Source of the DNA: CAZLPZ01 sp964561535
Lineage (GTDB): Bacteria > Pseudomonadota > Alphaproteobacteria > Micavibrionales > Micavibrionaceae
DNA: 29,430 bases
Direction: 5' to 3'
Assembly (NCBI GenBank): GCA_964561535.1
Contig: CAZLPZ010000021.1
Location: 1-29,430, forward strand
Below are positions 22,280-29,430 of the stretch, piece after piece. A program made the position numbers and the translations under genes. The notes under the pieces were generated by a model, which was not told where the DNA came from, searched no databases, and saw only the letters and a program-made list of their open reading frames with translations. How positions within the stretch are numbered: position 1 is the stretch's first letter; every line of letters starts with the position of its first letter.

Positions 22280-22831
22280 ATGACACAAACACAACAACAT
22301 AAAAAAAATATATCTATTGATATCGTTCCATTCATTATCGATGAATCGAACCCGTATTATTTTTTACACGAACAAACGAGGCTAAAAACAGGGTTTAACC
22401 TTCGTTCCAAAACGCCAACGGATATTCATGCCCTTATTGCAAAAAACGAACTATTAGGGGCATTGAATGAGGCCGGAAAGCCTGTTGGTATGCTCAGTAT
22501 TCGGCATATTCCACATGAAGAACAAAGAGCCTTATTAGGCTTGATGAATTCATTGCCAAAATTTACACCTCAAATAGCAAAACACACAGTTGAATTTAAT
22601 AGTTTTGCCGTTGACCTAGATTATACCAAGCAAGGAATCGGTGCCCAACTTGTTACCCACGGTATTCAAATAGCTTGCCAACGCAGACACAAATACGCGA
22701 TTGCCAAGGTCTGGACAGAAAATGCAGGGGCACAACGCATTTTCGAGCAGGCTGGTTTTATAGTCCGCGCAAGCACCCAACGTCCAAATGATGCGATCCC
22801 TTTGCTTGTCCTTGGGCGTGACTTAGCCTAA
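22280..22831 (+). CDS. GNAT-family N-acetyltransferase
   Basis: 183 residues from ATG 22280, which has GAGG 5 nt upstream; the frame extends upstream through the GC island but without a ribosome site. GNAT features: an N-terminal variable domain, VEFNSFAVDLDYTKQGIGAQLVTHGIQIACQ (motif A with Q-x-G-I-G acetyl-CoA loop) and AIAKVWTENAGAQRIFEQAGF (motif B with the typical N...A..-Y/F..-GF ending). Substrate unknown. It overlaps the end of rph on the opposite strand by 4 nt. Confidence 0.85.
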   Translation: MTQTQQHKKNISIDIVPFIIDESNPYYFLHEQTRLKTGFNLRSKTPTDIHALIAKNELLGALNEAGKPVGMLSIRHIPHEEQRALLGLMNSLPKFTPQIAKHTVEFNSFAVDLDYTKQGIGAQLVTHGIQIACQRRHKYAIAKVWTENAGAQRIFEQAGFIVRASTQRPNDAIPLLVLGRDLA

Positions 22832-23547
22832 CCCGCAATCGCTCGTTTCTGAATCTCGGACAAGGCTGCACATCCACTTTGGGCCAGTGCCAGCAATTTT
22901 TGTAACTGATCGGGTGTAAACGGCGCGCGTTCGGCGGTGCCTTGAACCTCGACAATACCGCCACGTCCAGTCAAAACAAAATTCGCGTCCGTGTCCGCGT
23001 TTGAATCCTCGGCGTAATCGAGATCCAACATGGGTACGCCGCCGATAATCCCGCATGAAATCGCGGCCACCGTATCGACCAACGGAATCGCTCCAATCAA
23101 CCGAATATTCACCAAATGTTGGCACGCAAGCGCCAACGCCACATATCCCCCGGTGATGGACGCCGTGCGCGTCCCGCCATCGGCCTGAATGACATCGCAA
23201 TCAATACGAATTTGCCGTTCCCCCAACGCCACAGGGTCAACAACAGAGCGCAACGCACGGCCAATCAGACGTTGAATTTCCTGGGTTCGGCCGGTTTGTT
23301 TCCCCTTGGCGGCTTCGCGGTCGGTACGGTCGTGCGTTGCACGCGGTAACATCCCATATTCTGCGGTGATCCATCCTTTACCTTGTTTTTTCATCCATCC
23401 TGGAACGGTTTCATCAATGCTCGCCGTACACAGTACATGCGTATCTCCAAATTTGGCCAAACACGAACCTTCTGCATATTTTGAGGCATGCGGAATTAAT
23501 TCAACTGTACGCAACGCATGGGTCAGCCGGTCAGAGAGACGAGTCAT
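22828..23547 (-). CDS. rph: Ribonuclease PH
   Basis: 239 residues; phosphorolytic 3'-5' exoribonuclease that trims the 3' ends of tRNA precursors. The family core is clear. EGSCLAKFGDTHVLCTASI opens the first RNase PH domain. EYGMLPRATHDRTDREA carries the conserved Arg cluster and RTQEIQRLIGRALRSVVD the phosphate-binding region. RQIRIDCDVIQADGGTRTASITGGYVAL is the signature with the metal-binding Asp, and ISCGIIGGVPMLDLDYAEDSNADTDANFVLTGRGGIVEVQGTAE completes the second part. Length is normal. AAGGA precedes the ATG. Confidence 0.97.
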   Translation of the reverse strand: MTRLSDRLTHALRTVELIPHASKYAEGSCLAKFGDTHVLCTASIDETVPGWMKKQGKGWITAEYGMLPRATHDRTDREAAKGKQTGRTQEIQRLIGRALRSVVDPVALGERQIRIDCDVIQADGGTRTASITGGYVALALACQHLVNIRLIGAIPLVDTVAAISCGIIGGVPMLDLDYAEDSNADTDANFVLTGRGGIVEVQGTAERAPFTPDQLQKLLALAQSGCAALSEIQKRAIAG

Positions 23548-23597
23548 TCAGATTTTCCTTATATATATGTCAAAATCAGGCTGAGCGTATCGCCATT

Positions 23598-23620
23598 GTC
23601 ATTCCCGCGCAAGCGGGAAT
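23598..23620. repeat. Family A hairpin upstream of the TipF-like gene
   Basis: GTC at 23598-23600, then ATTCCCGC-GCAA-GCGGGAAT (23601-23620): perfect 8-bp stem with tetraloop. The rest of the rph-tipF divergent gap (23548-23745) is AT-rich without other clear signals. Confidence 0.82.
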
Positions 23621-23745
23621 CAATAATGAAGAAATTATCATTCCAGGTGCCCTCATATATTTCCCTGTGAATTTCTATGAACAACCTCTTTTCAACCCTT
23701 GAAATCACAGATAGTTTACATTGTCTATGATACGATACCCCAAAA

Positions 23746-25137
23746 ATGAGACTCCGTCCGATGTCCTCGATCCTGCGCTATATCACCAGCCCTAAAAACG
23801 CCCGCAATATTCAGGACGGCGTTTTTGCATGCCTGGTTTTGGGTGTCACAGCAGCCTTGATGTTATTTTTGATCGGCAGCGCCGATATCATGACCAGTCT
23901 AACCCTCATCGGATTGATGCTTGGGCTATCCCTTGCGGGGGGTGTCCTCCGATTTTTCAGCATGGCGCGCATTGATGCCGATTTACAAGATGCTCAACTG
24001 ACCTTGGATCAAAGTTTAAAAATTCTGCAATCGCGGGTAGGTGATCATGATCTGTCCCTGATGCAAATGGCCGGACAAATTGATACACTTGAAACCCATG
24101 TGAATACAATTCAAAAAACCCAAGATCTTCAAGCACGGCACCATGACCGTTTTGCCCGCGCGGTCAAAGATAAATTGTTACATATCATCACGGCAATTGC
24201 CCGCCCCACTCTTCAAAAGTCCCGTGCAATAAATAAAAAAACAAGCGAACAAAAACCCACAATGCCATCGCCCGCAACGGATAAACCGCGCGATCCATTT
24301 TTCACACCCCCGTTACAAACGGCAAATGATACATTCCCTGCCATTTCTCAAGACAGCACAATTTCACAAGATGATATCGTCATAAGCCCCAGTTTAATCC
24401 GCGAATCAATCGACAATGCGATTGCACAAAATCGTATTGATCTGTATATACAACCCGTTGCCACCGTTCCCCAACGACGCCTGTTCGGGTATGAAGTTTC
24501 GGGGCGCATTCGATTGGATGCCGGCGTTTATATCCCCGCGTCTGTCTATCGTGGGCATGCCGTACATGCGGGGGTTCAAGCGGCGCTCGATCGTTTAGTA
24601 CTCGCAAATCTTCCCGCCTTTGTGAAATCATTTAAGGTCCCAAGGTTATTCGTCAATATTTGTACCGAAGCGATCAAAGACCCGCAAACCATATCGGCAA
24701 TTACACGCGCCATCGTAGCGCGCCCGGATTTAAAGGGTGATTTTGTCTTAGAATTAGCACAACGTGATATTGCGCGATTGGATGACGACGCAATATCGAT
24801 TTTAACCGAACTCGGTCGCGCGGGCGTTGTGGTTGGTGTCAATGATGTCCAAAATGCCGACCTCGATTTAAACATGCTTGCACGGTTAAATGTAAAATTT
24901 TTAAAAATTTCACATGACCGGTTAATGTTTGGATCGGATAATGACGCAGCTCAGGCCATTTTACATCGCTTTATCACACGACTACAAACACGAAATATCC
25001 GTCTGATCGTCGGGGCAATTGAAGATGGAAACCAAATTCGCTCGATACTCGATTTTCCGGTATCCTTGGCCCAAGGATATATTTTTGGTCGACCTGATCG
25101 CCCCGTCGCCTATCAGGCCCGGATCAAAGCGGCATAA
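23746..25137 (+). CDS. TipF-like protein with degenerate EAL domain
   Basis: 463 residues; the architecture matches Caulobacter TipF, a c-di-GMP receptor needed for polar flagellum assembly. Two N-terminal membrane helices (about 26-45 and 50-70) precede a helical coiled-coil region (about 78-125, rich in Leu, Gln and Asp). A Pro/Thr/Ser-rich linker (about 160-205) leads to a C-terminal EAL-like domain (about 215-460). The catalytic EAL motif is YEV (249-251) and the usual DDFG loop reads NDVQN, so phosphodiesterase activity is unlikely. ATG 23746 is used; ATG 23761 is in frame. fliO and fliP elsewhere in the window show that the cell is flagellated. Confidence 0.8.
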   Translation: MRLRPMSSILRYITSPKNARNIQDGVFACLVLGVTAALMLFLIGSADIMTSLTLIGLMLGLSLAGGVLRFFSMARIDADLQDAQLTLDQSLKILQSRVGDHDLSLMQMAGQIDTLETHVNTIQKTQDLQARHHDRFARAVKDKLLHIITAIARPTLQKSRAINKKTSEQKPTMPSPATDKPRDPFFTPPLQTANDTFPAISQDSTISQDDIVISPSLIRESIDNAIAQNRIDLYIQPVATVPQRRLFGYEVSGRIRLDAGVYIPASVYRGHAVHAGVQAALDRLVLANLPAFVKSFKVPRLFVNICTEAIKDPQTISAITRAIVARPDLKGDFVLELAQRDIARLDDDAISILTELGRAGVVVGVNDVQNADLDLNMLARLNVKFLKISHDRLMFGSDNDAAQAILHRFITRLQTRNIRLIVGAIEDGNQIRSILDFPVSLAQGYIFGRPDRPVAYQARIKAA

Positions 25138-25173
25138 ATTAAGAGTTCATATTACAAAATGAACAGTGGAATT

Positions 25174-25199
25174 CCCTCTCCCCTCAAACCAGGAGAGGG
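25174..25199. repeat. Family B hairpin before the membrane protein gene
   Basis: CCCTCTCC (25174-25181) and GGAGAGGG (25192-25199) form an 8-bp stem, followed by TTAGGGTGATGGGTAA. The GGG of this tail lies 9 nt before the next ATG and may act as its ribosome site. Confidence 0.7.
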
Positions 25200-25221
25200 T
25201 TAGGGTGATGGGTAAATTAAA

Positions 25222-25836
25222 ATGGATATAAACTGGACGATTGCTTTTGGAGGCATTGCAACGGCAATTGCCGTCTACAGTTATATCCCCTATTTCATCG
25301 GCATTTATAAAGGCACAACGAAACCTCATTCTTTTTCTTGGTTTTTATGGGGAATCTTAACCGTTATTGCCTTTGTCATTCAAATTTTAAATGATGCTGG
25401 ACCGGGCGCATGGGTCACAGGATTTACCATGATCGCATGCCTATTCATTGCAGCCTGTGGCATTCGCCATTTTCATGAAAATGTCCGCCCGATTGATTGG
25501 GGGTGCCTCATTTTTTCGCTCTTAGCCATTCCGATATGGCTTATAACGGACGAACCAATTTTAGCTGTTTTAATGATTACATTGATTGATTATGTTGGAA
25601 CATACCCGACCATTCGAAAATCATGGGTTGCCCCAGAAACAGAAGTCGCCCAAACTTATTTCCTAAGTAGCGTTAAATTTATTTTCTCTATTTTTGCCAT
25701 GTCTGACATTAATTTCGTGAATTCTTTTTATCCAGCAGCACTTATTGTTTTGAACTTCAGTGTTGTTTTCCTTCTCCTTTACCGTCGAAAAATTATTCGA
25801 CGCCATGTATCCGCTATCCCTAACTCCCCAAATTAA
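25222..25836 (+). CDS. Multi-span membrane protein, PQ-loop/SWEET-like
   Basis: 204 residues with about seven hydrophobic segments spread through the whole length (for example 7-26, 40-57, 64-82, 92-108, 112-128, 147-160, 166-188) and a basic C-terminus. IATAIAVYSYIPYFIGIYKGTTKPHSFSWFLWGILTVIAF resembles a PQ-loop repeat (a conserved Pro in helix 1, then S-x-x-x-W), and TLIDYVGTYPTIRKSW could be the second. That would suggest a small-solute transporter or sensor, but the match is loose. The only ribosome site candidate comes from the repeat just upstream. Confidence 0.6.
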   Translation: MDINWTIAFGGIATAIAVYSYIPYFIGIYKGTTKPHSFSWFLWGILTVIAFVIQILNDAGPGAWVTGFTMIACLFIAACGIRHFHENVRPIDWGCLIFSLLAIPIWLITDEPILAVLMITLIDYVGTYPTIRKSWVAPETEVAQTYFLSSVKFIFSIFAMSDINFVNSFYPAALIVLNFSVVFLLLYRRKIIRRHVSAIPNSPN

Positions 25837-25920
25837 ATCCAAATTTCTTTTTTTAAATTATATAAAATGAGACAAATATACACTTCAATACACATCACCC
25901 TCAAGGATATTTCTGTCGTC

Positions 25921-27780
25921 ATGAATCGCATTCTCTTTACCCTTCTTCTCCTCACACTCTCCCTACACGCTCACGCCGATCCGCAATACGGCATCGCGAT
26001 GCACGGTGATTTGAAATATCCTAAAAATTTCAAACATTTTGATGATACAAACCCGAACGCGCCCAAGGGCGGCACACTGCGACTTGCCACATCCGGCGGG
26101 TTTGACTCGATGAATCCCTTTATCTTAAAAGGGAATCCAGCCCCGGGCCTGAACGCCATGGGCCAGGGATTGCTTTATGAATCCTTGATGGTTCAGGCTG
26201 ATGATGAACCCTTTTCGATGTATGGCCTGATCGCCGATACGATTAACGTTGCGCCTGACCGTACATCCGTCACCTTTCATATCAACAAATTAGCACGGTG
26301 GCACGATGACACACCCATTACCGCCGATGACGTTAAATGGACATTTGATATGCTCATGGAAAAAGGCGCGCCATTTTTTAAAGCCTATTTTTCCGATGTC
26401 AAAGATGTTGTGGTGAATGACCCCGCCCGCGTTACATTCCATTTTAAAACGGCCGATAATCGTGAATTACCATTGGTTATTGCCCAGATGGTGGTTTTGC
26501 CAAAGCATTACTATACGAAAGGTGTCGTCCCGGCGGAGGCCGGGACCTCGACATCTCGGGATCCCGGCCTCCGCCGGGATGACACTGCCCATGATTTTTC
26601 CTCAACCGCACTCACCCCTCCCCTCGGATCAGGACCGTATAAAATTGGCGCGGTTCTACCCGCCGCAACCATCGAATATGTCCGCGTCCCCAATTGGTGG
26701 GGCCGCGATTTAGCTGTCAATAAGGGACGGCATAATTTCGATCGCATAACATTTGAAAGTTACCGGGATGAAAATGTTGCCCTCGAGGCCTTTTTTGGCG
26801 GGCGATACGACGTTCGGTCTGAAAACGTCGCGAAATTATGGGCATCGGCGTACACAACATCGGCGGTTGTCGATGGCCGCATCACCCGCGCCGAAATTCC
26901 CCACGCCAATCCCGTCGGGATGCAAGCCTTTATTTTTAACATACGCCGCCCTGTCTTTGCCGATATTCATGTCCGTCAGGCGATTGGTATGGCGTTTGAT
27001 TATGAATGGTCGAACAAAAAATTAGCTGGCGGTGTCTATAGCCGCAATACCAGTTTCTTTGAAAACTCGGATTTGGCTGCACGCGGACTGCCTTCTCTCC
27101 CCGAACTTAAAATTCTTGAACCATTTCGCGGTAAAATTCCAAACGCTGTTTTTACCGAACCCTTCACTCCTTCAAAAACTGATGGATCTGGAAATGCCCG
27201 CGAAAATTTGCGGGCCGCCGCAGATATGTTGGAACAAGCAGGCTATGTTTTAGGCCCGGATGGTGTGCGTATAAACGCCAAGGGCACAAAATTAAAATTT
27301 GAATTTATCGAAGCAAACCCAGCTCTTGAACGATGGGTCCTTCCCTTCTTACAAAATTTAAAGAAGATCGGTGTTCTGGTCACATTACGTACGATTGACC
27401 CCACCCAATATCAAAACCGAATGCAGAATTTTGATTTTGACATGACCACATCCGTCATGGGCCAATCAGACAGTCCAGGCAACGAGCAACGCGATTTTTG
27501 GACCTCCCAAAAGGCCGATCAGCCGGGGTCACGTAACCTGATTGGGGTCAAAGACCCCGTGGTTGACGCGTTGGTTGATCAAATTATTAACGCCCCCACG
27601 CGCGCTGATTTGGTCGCCCGCACCCGTGCACTCGACCGCGTCCTGCTCCATTCCTATTACGTGATTCCAAACTGGTATTACGCCAAATGGAGAGTTGCCT
27701 GGTGGCAAGGGTTTCACGCCCCCAAAAACGTGATCAGCAAATCCCTTGGCGTCATGGATAAGTGGTGGTATGAGAAATAA
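25921..27780 (+). CDS. YejA-like oligopeptide ABC transporter substrate-binding protein, carrying a repeat-encoded insertion
   Basis: 619 residues from ATG 25921; the frame opens at 25867 but 25921 begins a good signal peptide (MNRILFTLLLLTLSLHAHA-D). It is an SBP_bac_5 family periplasmic protein: HGDLKYPKNFKHFDDTNPNAPKGGTLRLATSGGFDSMNPF, LARWHDDTPITADDVKWTFDMLME, LTPPLGSGPYKI, FADIHVRQAIGMAFDYEWSNKKL and FDFDMTTSVMGQSDSPGNEQRDFWTS. The last is typical of the YejA branch (peptide or microcin C-type uptake). At residues ~201-222, between LPKHYYTK and HDFSSTALTPPLGSGPYKI, sits GVVPAEAGTSTSRDPGLRRDDTA, encoded by a palindromic element. No permease genes lie nearby. Confidence 0.92.
   Translation: MNRILFTLLLLTLSLHAHADPQYGIAMHGDLKYPKNFKHFDDTNPNAPKGGTLRLATSGGFDSMNPFILKGNPAPGLNAMGQGLLYESLMVQADDEPFSMYGLIADTINVAPDRTSVTFHINKLARWHDDTPITADDVKWTFDMLMEKGAPFFKAYFSDVKDVVVNDPARVTFHFKTADNRELPLVIAQMVVLPKHYYTKGVVPAEAGTSTSRDPGLRRDDTAHDFSSTALTPPLGSGPYKIGAVLPAATIEYVRVPNWWGRDLAVNKGRHNFDRITFESYRDENVALEAFFGGRYDVRSENVAKLWASAYTTSAVVDGRITRAEIPHANPVGMQAFIFNIRRPVFADIHVRQAIGMAFDYEWSNKKLAGGVYSRNTSFFENSDLAARGLPSLPELKILEPFRGKIPNAVFTEPFTPSKTDGSGNARENLRAAADMLEQAGYVLGPDGVRINAKGTKLKFEFIEANPALERWVLPFLQNLKKIGVLVTLRTIDPTQYQNRMQNFDFDMTTSVMGQSDSPGNEQRDFWTSQKADQPGSRNLIGVKDPVVDALVDQIINAPTRADLVARTRALDRVLLHSYYVIPNWYYAKWRVAWWQGFHAPKNVISKSLGVMDKWWYEK
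26522..26585. repeat. Family A double palindrome inserted in frame in the solute-binding protein gene
   Basis: Arms 26522-26545 and 26562-26585 pair over 24 bp, broken only by one G.T pair (26527). Each arm is itself a hairpin (TCCCGGC-GGAG-GCCGGGA and TCCCGGC-CTCC-GCCGGGA). GTC...GAC bounds a 60-nt unit, matching the cobT-hisS copy. It preserves the reading frame and has no stop codon in the used frame. Confidence 0.92.
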
Positions 27781-28000
27781 ACCTCAGCTTGTCATCCCCG
27801 CGCAGTCGAGAACTCATTGCCCGGTTAGATACAATTCGCCGACCCAAATTGTCTCGCACCTGATGGCGCATCAATATCAACATCGCTGAATGGGGCATCC
27901 TAAAATTGGACGACACGGCCGAAAAGATTGGTATGACGCGACAATCAAAGAATTAACTATACTGACTCCAGATAAAAGAAACATATATACCGAGCGCCCC
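27781..28000. other. Intergenic region with a truncated family A repeat
   Basis: GTCATCCCCGCGCAG (27791-27805) is exactly the left half of the family A unit, after which the match stops. The remainder has no credible gene; a 60-codon frame (27890-28072) has no ribosome site and runs into the opposite-strand gene. No terminator was seen. Confidence 0.55.
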
Positions 28001-28429
28001 CTAGGGAGCCAATGGCGTATTACCAAACAGTATCGGTATAACACCCGGGCCGAAATATTTTGTGCACAATGACCCGAAATATTTTTGCCTATCTCGTGGA
28101 TCCATATCTCCTTTTGAAGGCCTATTCTTATTCAACATCTCAATATAATGCATAGGTTTACCGAGATTATATGAAGAAATTGCACTTAAATGACCCTCTG
28201 ACTTTTTTGAAATACTAGTCCATATTAATTTTTCCTGCTCTATCATTGGTGCCCCAGTTACGCCTACCTTTGCCTTCAATATGACTCTTGCATCGTCGGC
28301 GCAGCCATAGGTGTCTTGTAAACTTGGCCCCCGCACCTCGACCATAGGTTCTGGTGCCTTGGCCACAGCTTGCGATGTCACACAAGCAGCAATCATAAAT
28401 GCAGATGCTATTCTATTAAGTGGCGCCAT
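28001..28429 (-). CDS. Secreted hypothetical protein
   Basis: 142 residues with a probable signal peptide (MAPLNRIASAFMIAACVTSQAVA-K). The mature part is small, with two Cys (in YGCADDARVIL and GSLCTKYFGPG) that could form a disulfide. It contains an amphipathic beta-like segment (ARVILKAKVGVTGAPMIEQEKLIWTSISKK). Not recognised. Ribosome site GAAAGG lies 10 nt before ATG. AT-rich codon use and a TTGACA upstream make it another self-standing orphan unit. Confidence 0.65.
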   Translation of the reverse strand: MAPLNRIASAFMIAACVTSQAVAKAPEPMVEVRGPSLQDTYGCADDARVILKAKVGVTGAPMIEQEKLIWTSISKKSEGHLSAISSYNLGKPMHYIEMLNKNRPSKGDMDPRDRQKYFGSLCTKYFGPGVIPILFGNTPLAP

Positions 28430-28463
28430 GATTCTACATCCTTTCGAATATCTATGATGTTGA

Positions 28464-28492
28464 GGTCTAATAAAGTTTTTAATTTATGTCAA
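28464..28492 (-). promoter_or_regulatory. Possible promoter for the secreted orphan
   Basis: On the minus strand TTGACA at 28492-28487 is followed after 17 nt by TAGACC, a poor -10. The region is very AT-rich, so start-site placement is uncertain. Confidence 0.3.
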
Positions 28493-28540
28493 TTAAAATA
28501 TATACGAATATTACCTTCTGCATTTTAATGACTTGGGAGG

Positions 28541-28586
28541 ATGAGTTATTGGTGATATTAAAAATCAACCCACGAACCTTACTCAT
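28541..28586 (+). repeat. Nested inverted repeat upstream of kdsB
   Basis: ATGAGT (28541-28546) pairs with ACTCAT (28581-28586). Inside, GGTGAT (28551-28556) pairs with ATCAACC (28564-28570, one bulge). The end lies 27 nt before the kdsB start. An operator or leader structure is possible. Confidence 0.35.
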
Positions 28587-28613
28587 TCTATAAAATAAAA
28601 GGTAATAGATCTT

Positions 28614-29430
28614 ATGCCCCATATCGCCATCATCATCCCCGCGCGTTATGCATCCACCCGGTTCCCCGGCAAACCCCTGGCAACCATCGCCGGACGCACG
28701 ATGCTCGAACGCGTGGTGTTCATCGCCGACCAAGCCGCGCGCGATATTCCCGGCACTGAATTTGCGGTCGCGACCGAAGACCAACGCATCATCGATTTTT
28801 GCAGCACCAAAAACATCCCGGCAGTGTTAACCGACAACACCTGCCAAACCGGTACCGACCGTGTGGCACAGGCGATTAAAAATTTAAACTGGTCGCCTGA
28901 TATCATTTTGGGGTTACAGGGCGACGCGCCCTTTACGCCCCTATCTGCCGTCACCGGTGTCATCAACGCCTTACGCACTAACGCGGCTGCCGATGTGGCT
29001 ACGCCGGTCGTACAATTGCGATGGTCGGAACTTGACGCGTTGCGCGCCGCAAAAATCAATACGCCGTTCACCGGAACTACGGCGATCATCGATAAAACCG
29101 GCCGGGCCTTGTGGTTTTCAAAAAACATCATCCCCGCGATGCGCGCCGAACATAAAATGCGCGCGGCCGACCCGATGGATTCGGCGGGCCTGTCCCCTGT
29201 GCACCAACATCTGGGCCTGTATGGGTATCGCGCAGCGGCCTTGTCGCGATTTATCGCCTTGCCCGAAGGGGTGTATGAAAAACTCGAAGGATTGGAACAA
29301 CTGCGCTTACTCGAAAACGGAATGTATATCCAAACCGTACCGCTCAATATCGATTTGGGCCGGGCCCAGGCCGGTGTTGACAGCCCCGACGACATCGCCC
29401 GGGCCGAACGCGTGATTGCGGAATTTGGGG
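28614..29430 (+). CDS. kdsB: 3-deoxy-manno-octulosonate cytidylyltransferase (partial at window end)
   Basis: At least 272 residues, running off the right edge near its natural end. It activates KDO as CMP-KDO for LPS core synthesis. The N-terminal IAIIIPARYASTRFPGKPLATIAGRTMLERV is the CTP-binding signature. Also visible are VATEDQRIIDFC, TGTDRVAQAI, the Mg-binding LQGDAPFTP (usually VQGDEP in enteric KdsB), VHQHLGLYGYRAAALSRF and EGLEQLRLLENGMYIQTVPL. The QGDAP variant is a noticeable departure from the enteric form; I have the impression it is common in alphaproteobacteria but cannot check. ATG 28614 is used. Confidence 0.9.
   Translation, partial: MPHIAIIIPARYASTRFPGKPLATIAGRTMLERVVFIADQAARDIPGTEFAVATEDQRIIDFCSTKNIPAVLTDNTCQTGTDRVAQAIKNLNWSPDIILGLQGDAPFTPLSAVTGVINALRTNAAADVATPVVQLRWSELDALRAAKINTPFTGTTAIIDKTGRALWFSKNIIPAMRAEHKMRAADPMDSAGLSPVHQHLGLYGYRAAALSRFIALPEGVYEKLEGLEQLRLLENGMYIQTVPLNIDLGRAQAGVDSPDDIARAERVIAEFG

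Noticed and set aside
9405..27805. CRISPR array
   Set aside because: The palindromic repeats are dispersed singly over 18 kb, vary in sequence and have no regular spacers or cas genes.
27781..28000. tRNA or rRNA gene in intergenic gaps
   Set aside because: No cloverleaf arms, TTCGANTC-type loops or CCA ends were seen here or in the other gaps.
27890..28072. 60-codon plus-strand frame downstream of the solute-binding protein
   Set aside because: No ribosome site, unrecognised, and runs into the opposite-strand secreted gene which has better signals.

Overview
The window looks like an alphaproteobacterial chromosome of moderate GC (about 50% by eye). Indicators are the yajC-secD-secF-Mth938-like cluster, a J-domain protein upstream of cobS/cobT, clpX, a TipF-like degenerate EAL protein and flagellar fliO/fliP. 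I cannot fix the order. Codon use is fairly uniform from about 416 to the end. Bases 1 to about 404 are much GC-richer and are separated from the rest by two pure C tracts (355-375, 383-404), so the left end is probably a chimeric join.

Layout. 2-163: 3' end of pyruvate phosphate dikinase. 416-915 (-): 3'-truncated secreted protein. 952-4384: yajC, secD, secF and an NDUFAF3/Mth938-like gene, one Sec-accessory transcription unit. 4388-4768 (-): ribbon-helix-helix protein. 4931-9396: J-domain protein, cobS, an AT-rich orphan gene, cobT. 9505-13225: hisS, truncated haemoglobin, sufE (-), clpX. 13378-16819: GNAT enzyme, rpiB with a Cys/His-rich tail, small membrane protein, galU, small orphan, orphan (-), fliO. 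16980-20284: fliP, an orphan gene with its own promoter and terminator, aspS. 20348-21065: a possible small RNA and two small orphans. 21203-23547: TlpA-like thioredoxin (-), an LptM-like lipoprotein, a GC-rich island that may be a structured RNA, a GNAT enzyme, rph (-). 23746-27780: TipF-like protein, a multi-span membrane protein and a YejA-like solute-binding protein. 28001-28429 (-): secreted orphan. 28614-end: kdsB, cut by the window edge.

Most genes are housekeeping: protein export, cobalt chelation for B12, tRNA charging, Fe-S assembly, proteolysis, sugar nucleotide and KDO activation, RNA processing and flagellar assembly. Two features stand out. First, small palindromic repeats are scattered through the window. 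Family A is a GTCAT-YCCCGC-GNRR-GCGGGRAT hairpin and family B has CCTCCCCCT/AGGGGGAGG or CCCTCTCCC/GGGAGAGGG arms. One copy lies in frame inside the solute-binding protein gene, one composite sits in the open leader of fliP and supplies its likely ATG, one sits in the open leader of hisS, and one forms the aspS terminator. This resembles Rickettsia palindromic elements, which insert into genes in frame. Second, several AT-rich orphan genes sit between housekeeping genes, some with their own TTGACA promoters, and one separates cobS from cobT.

No tRNA, rRNA, CRISPR array, transposase or integrase was seen.
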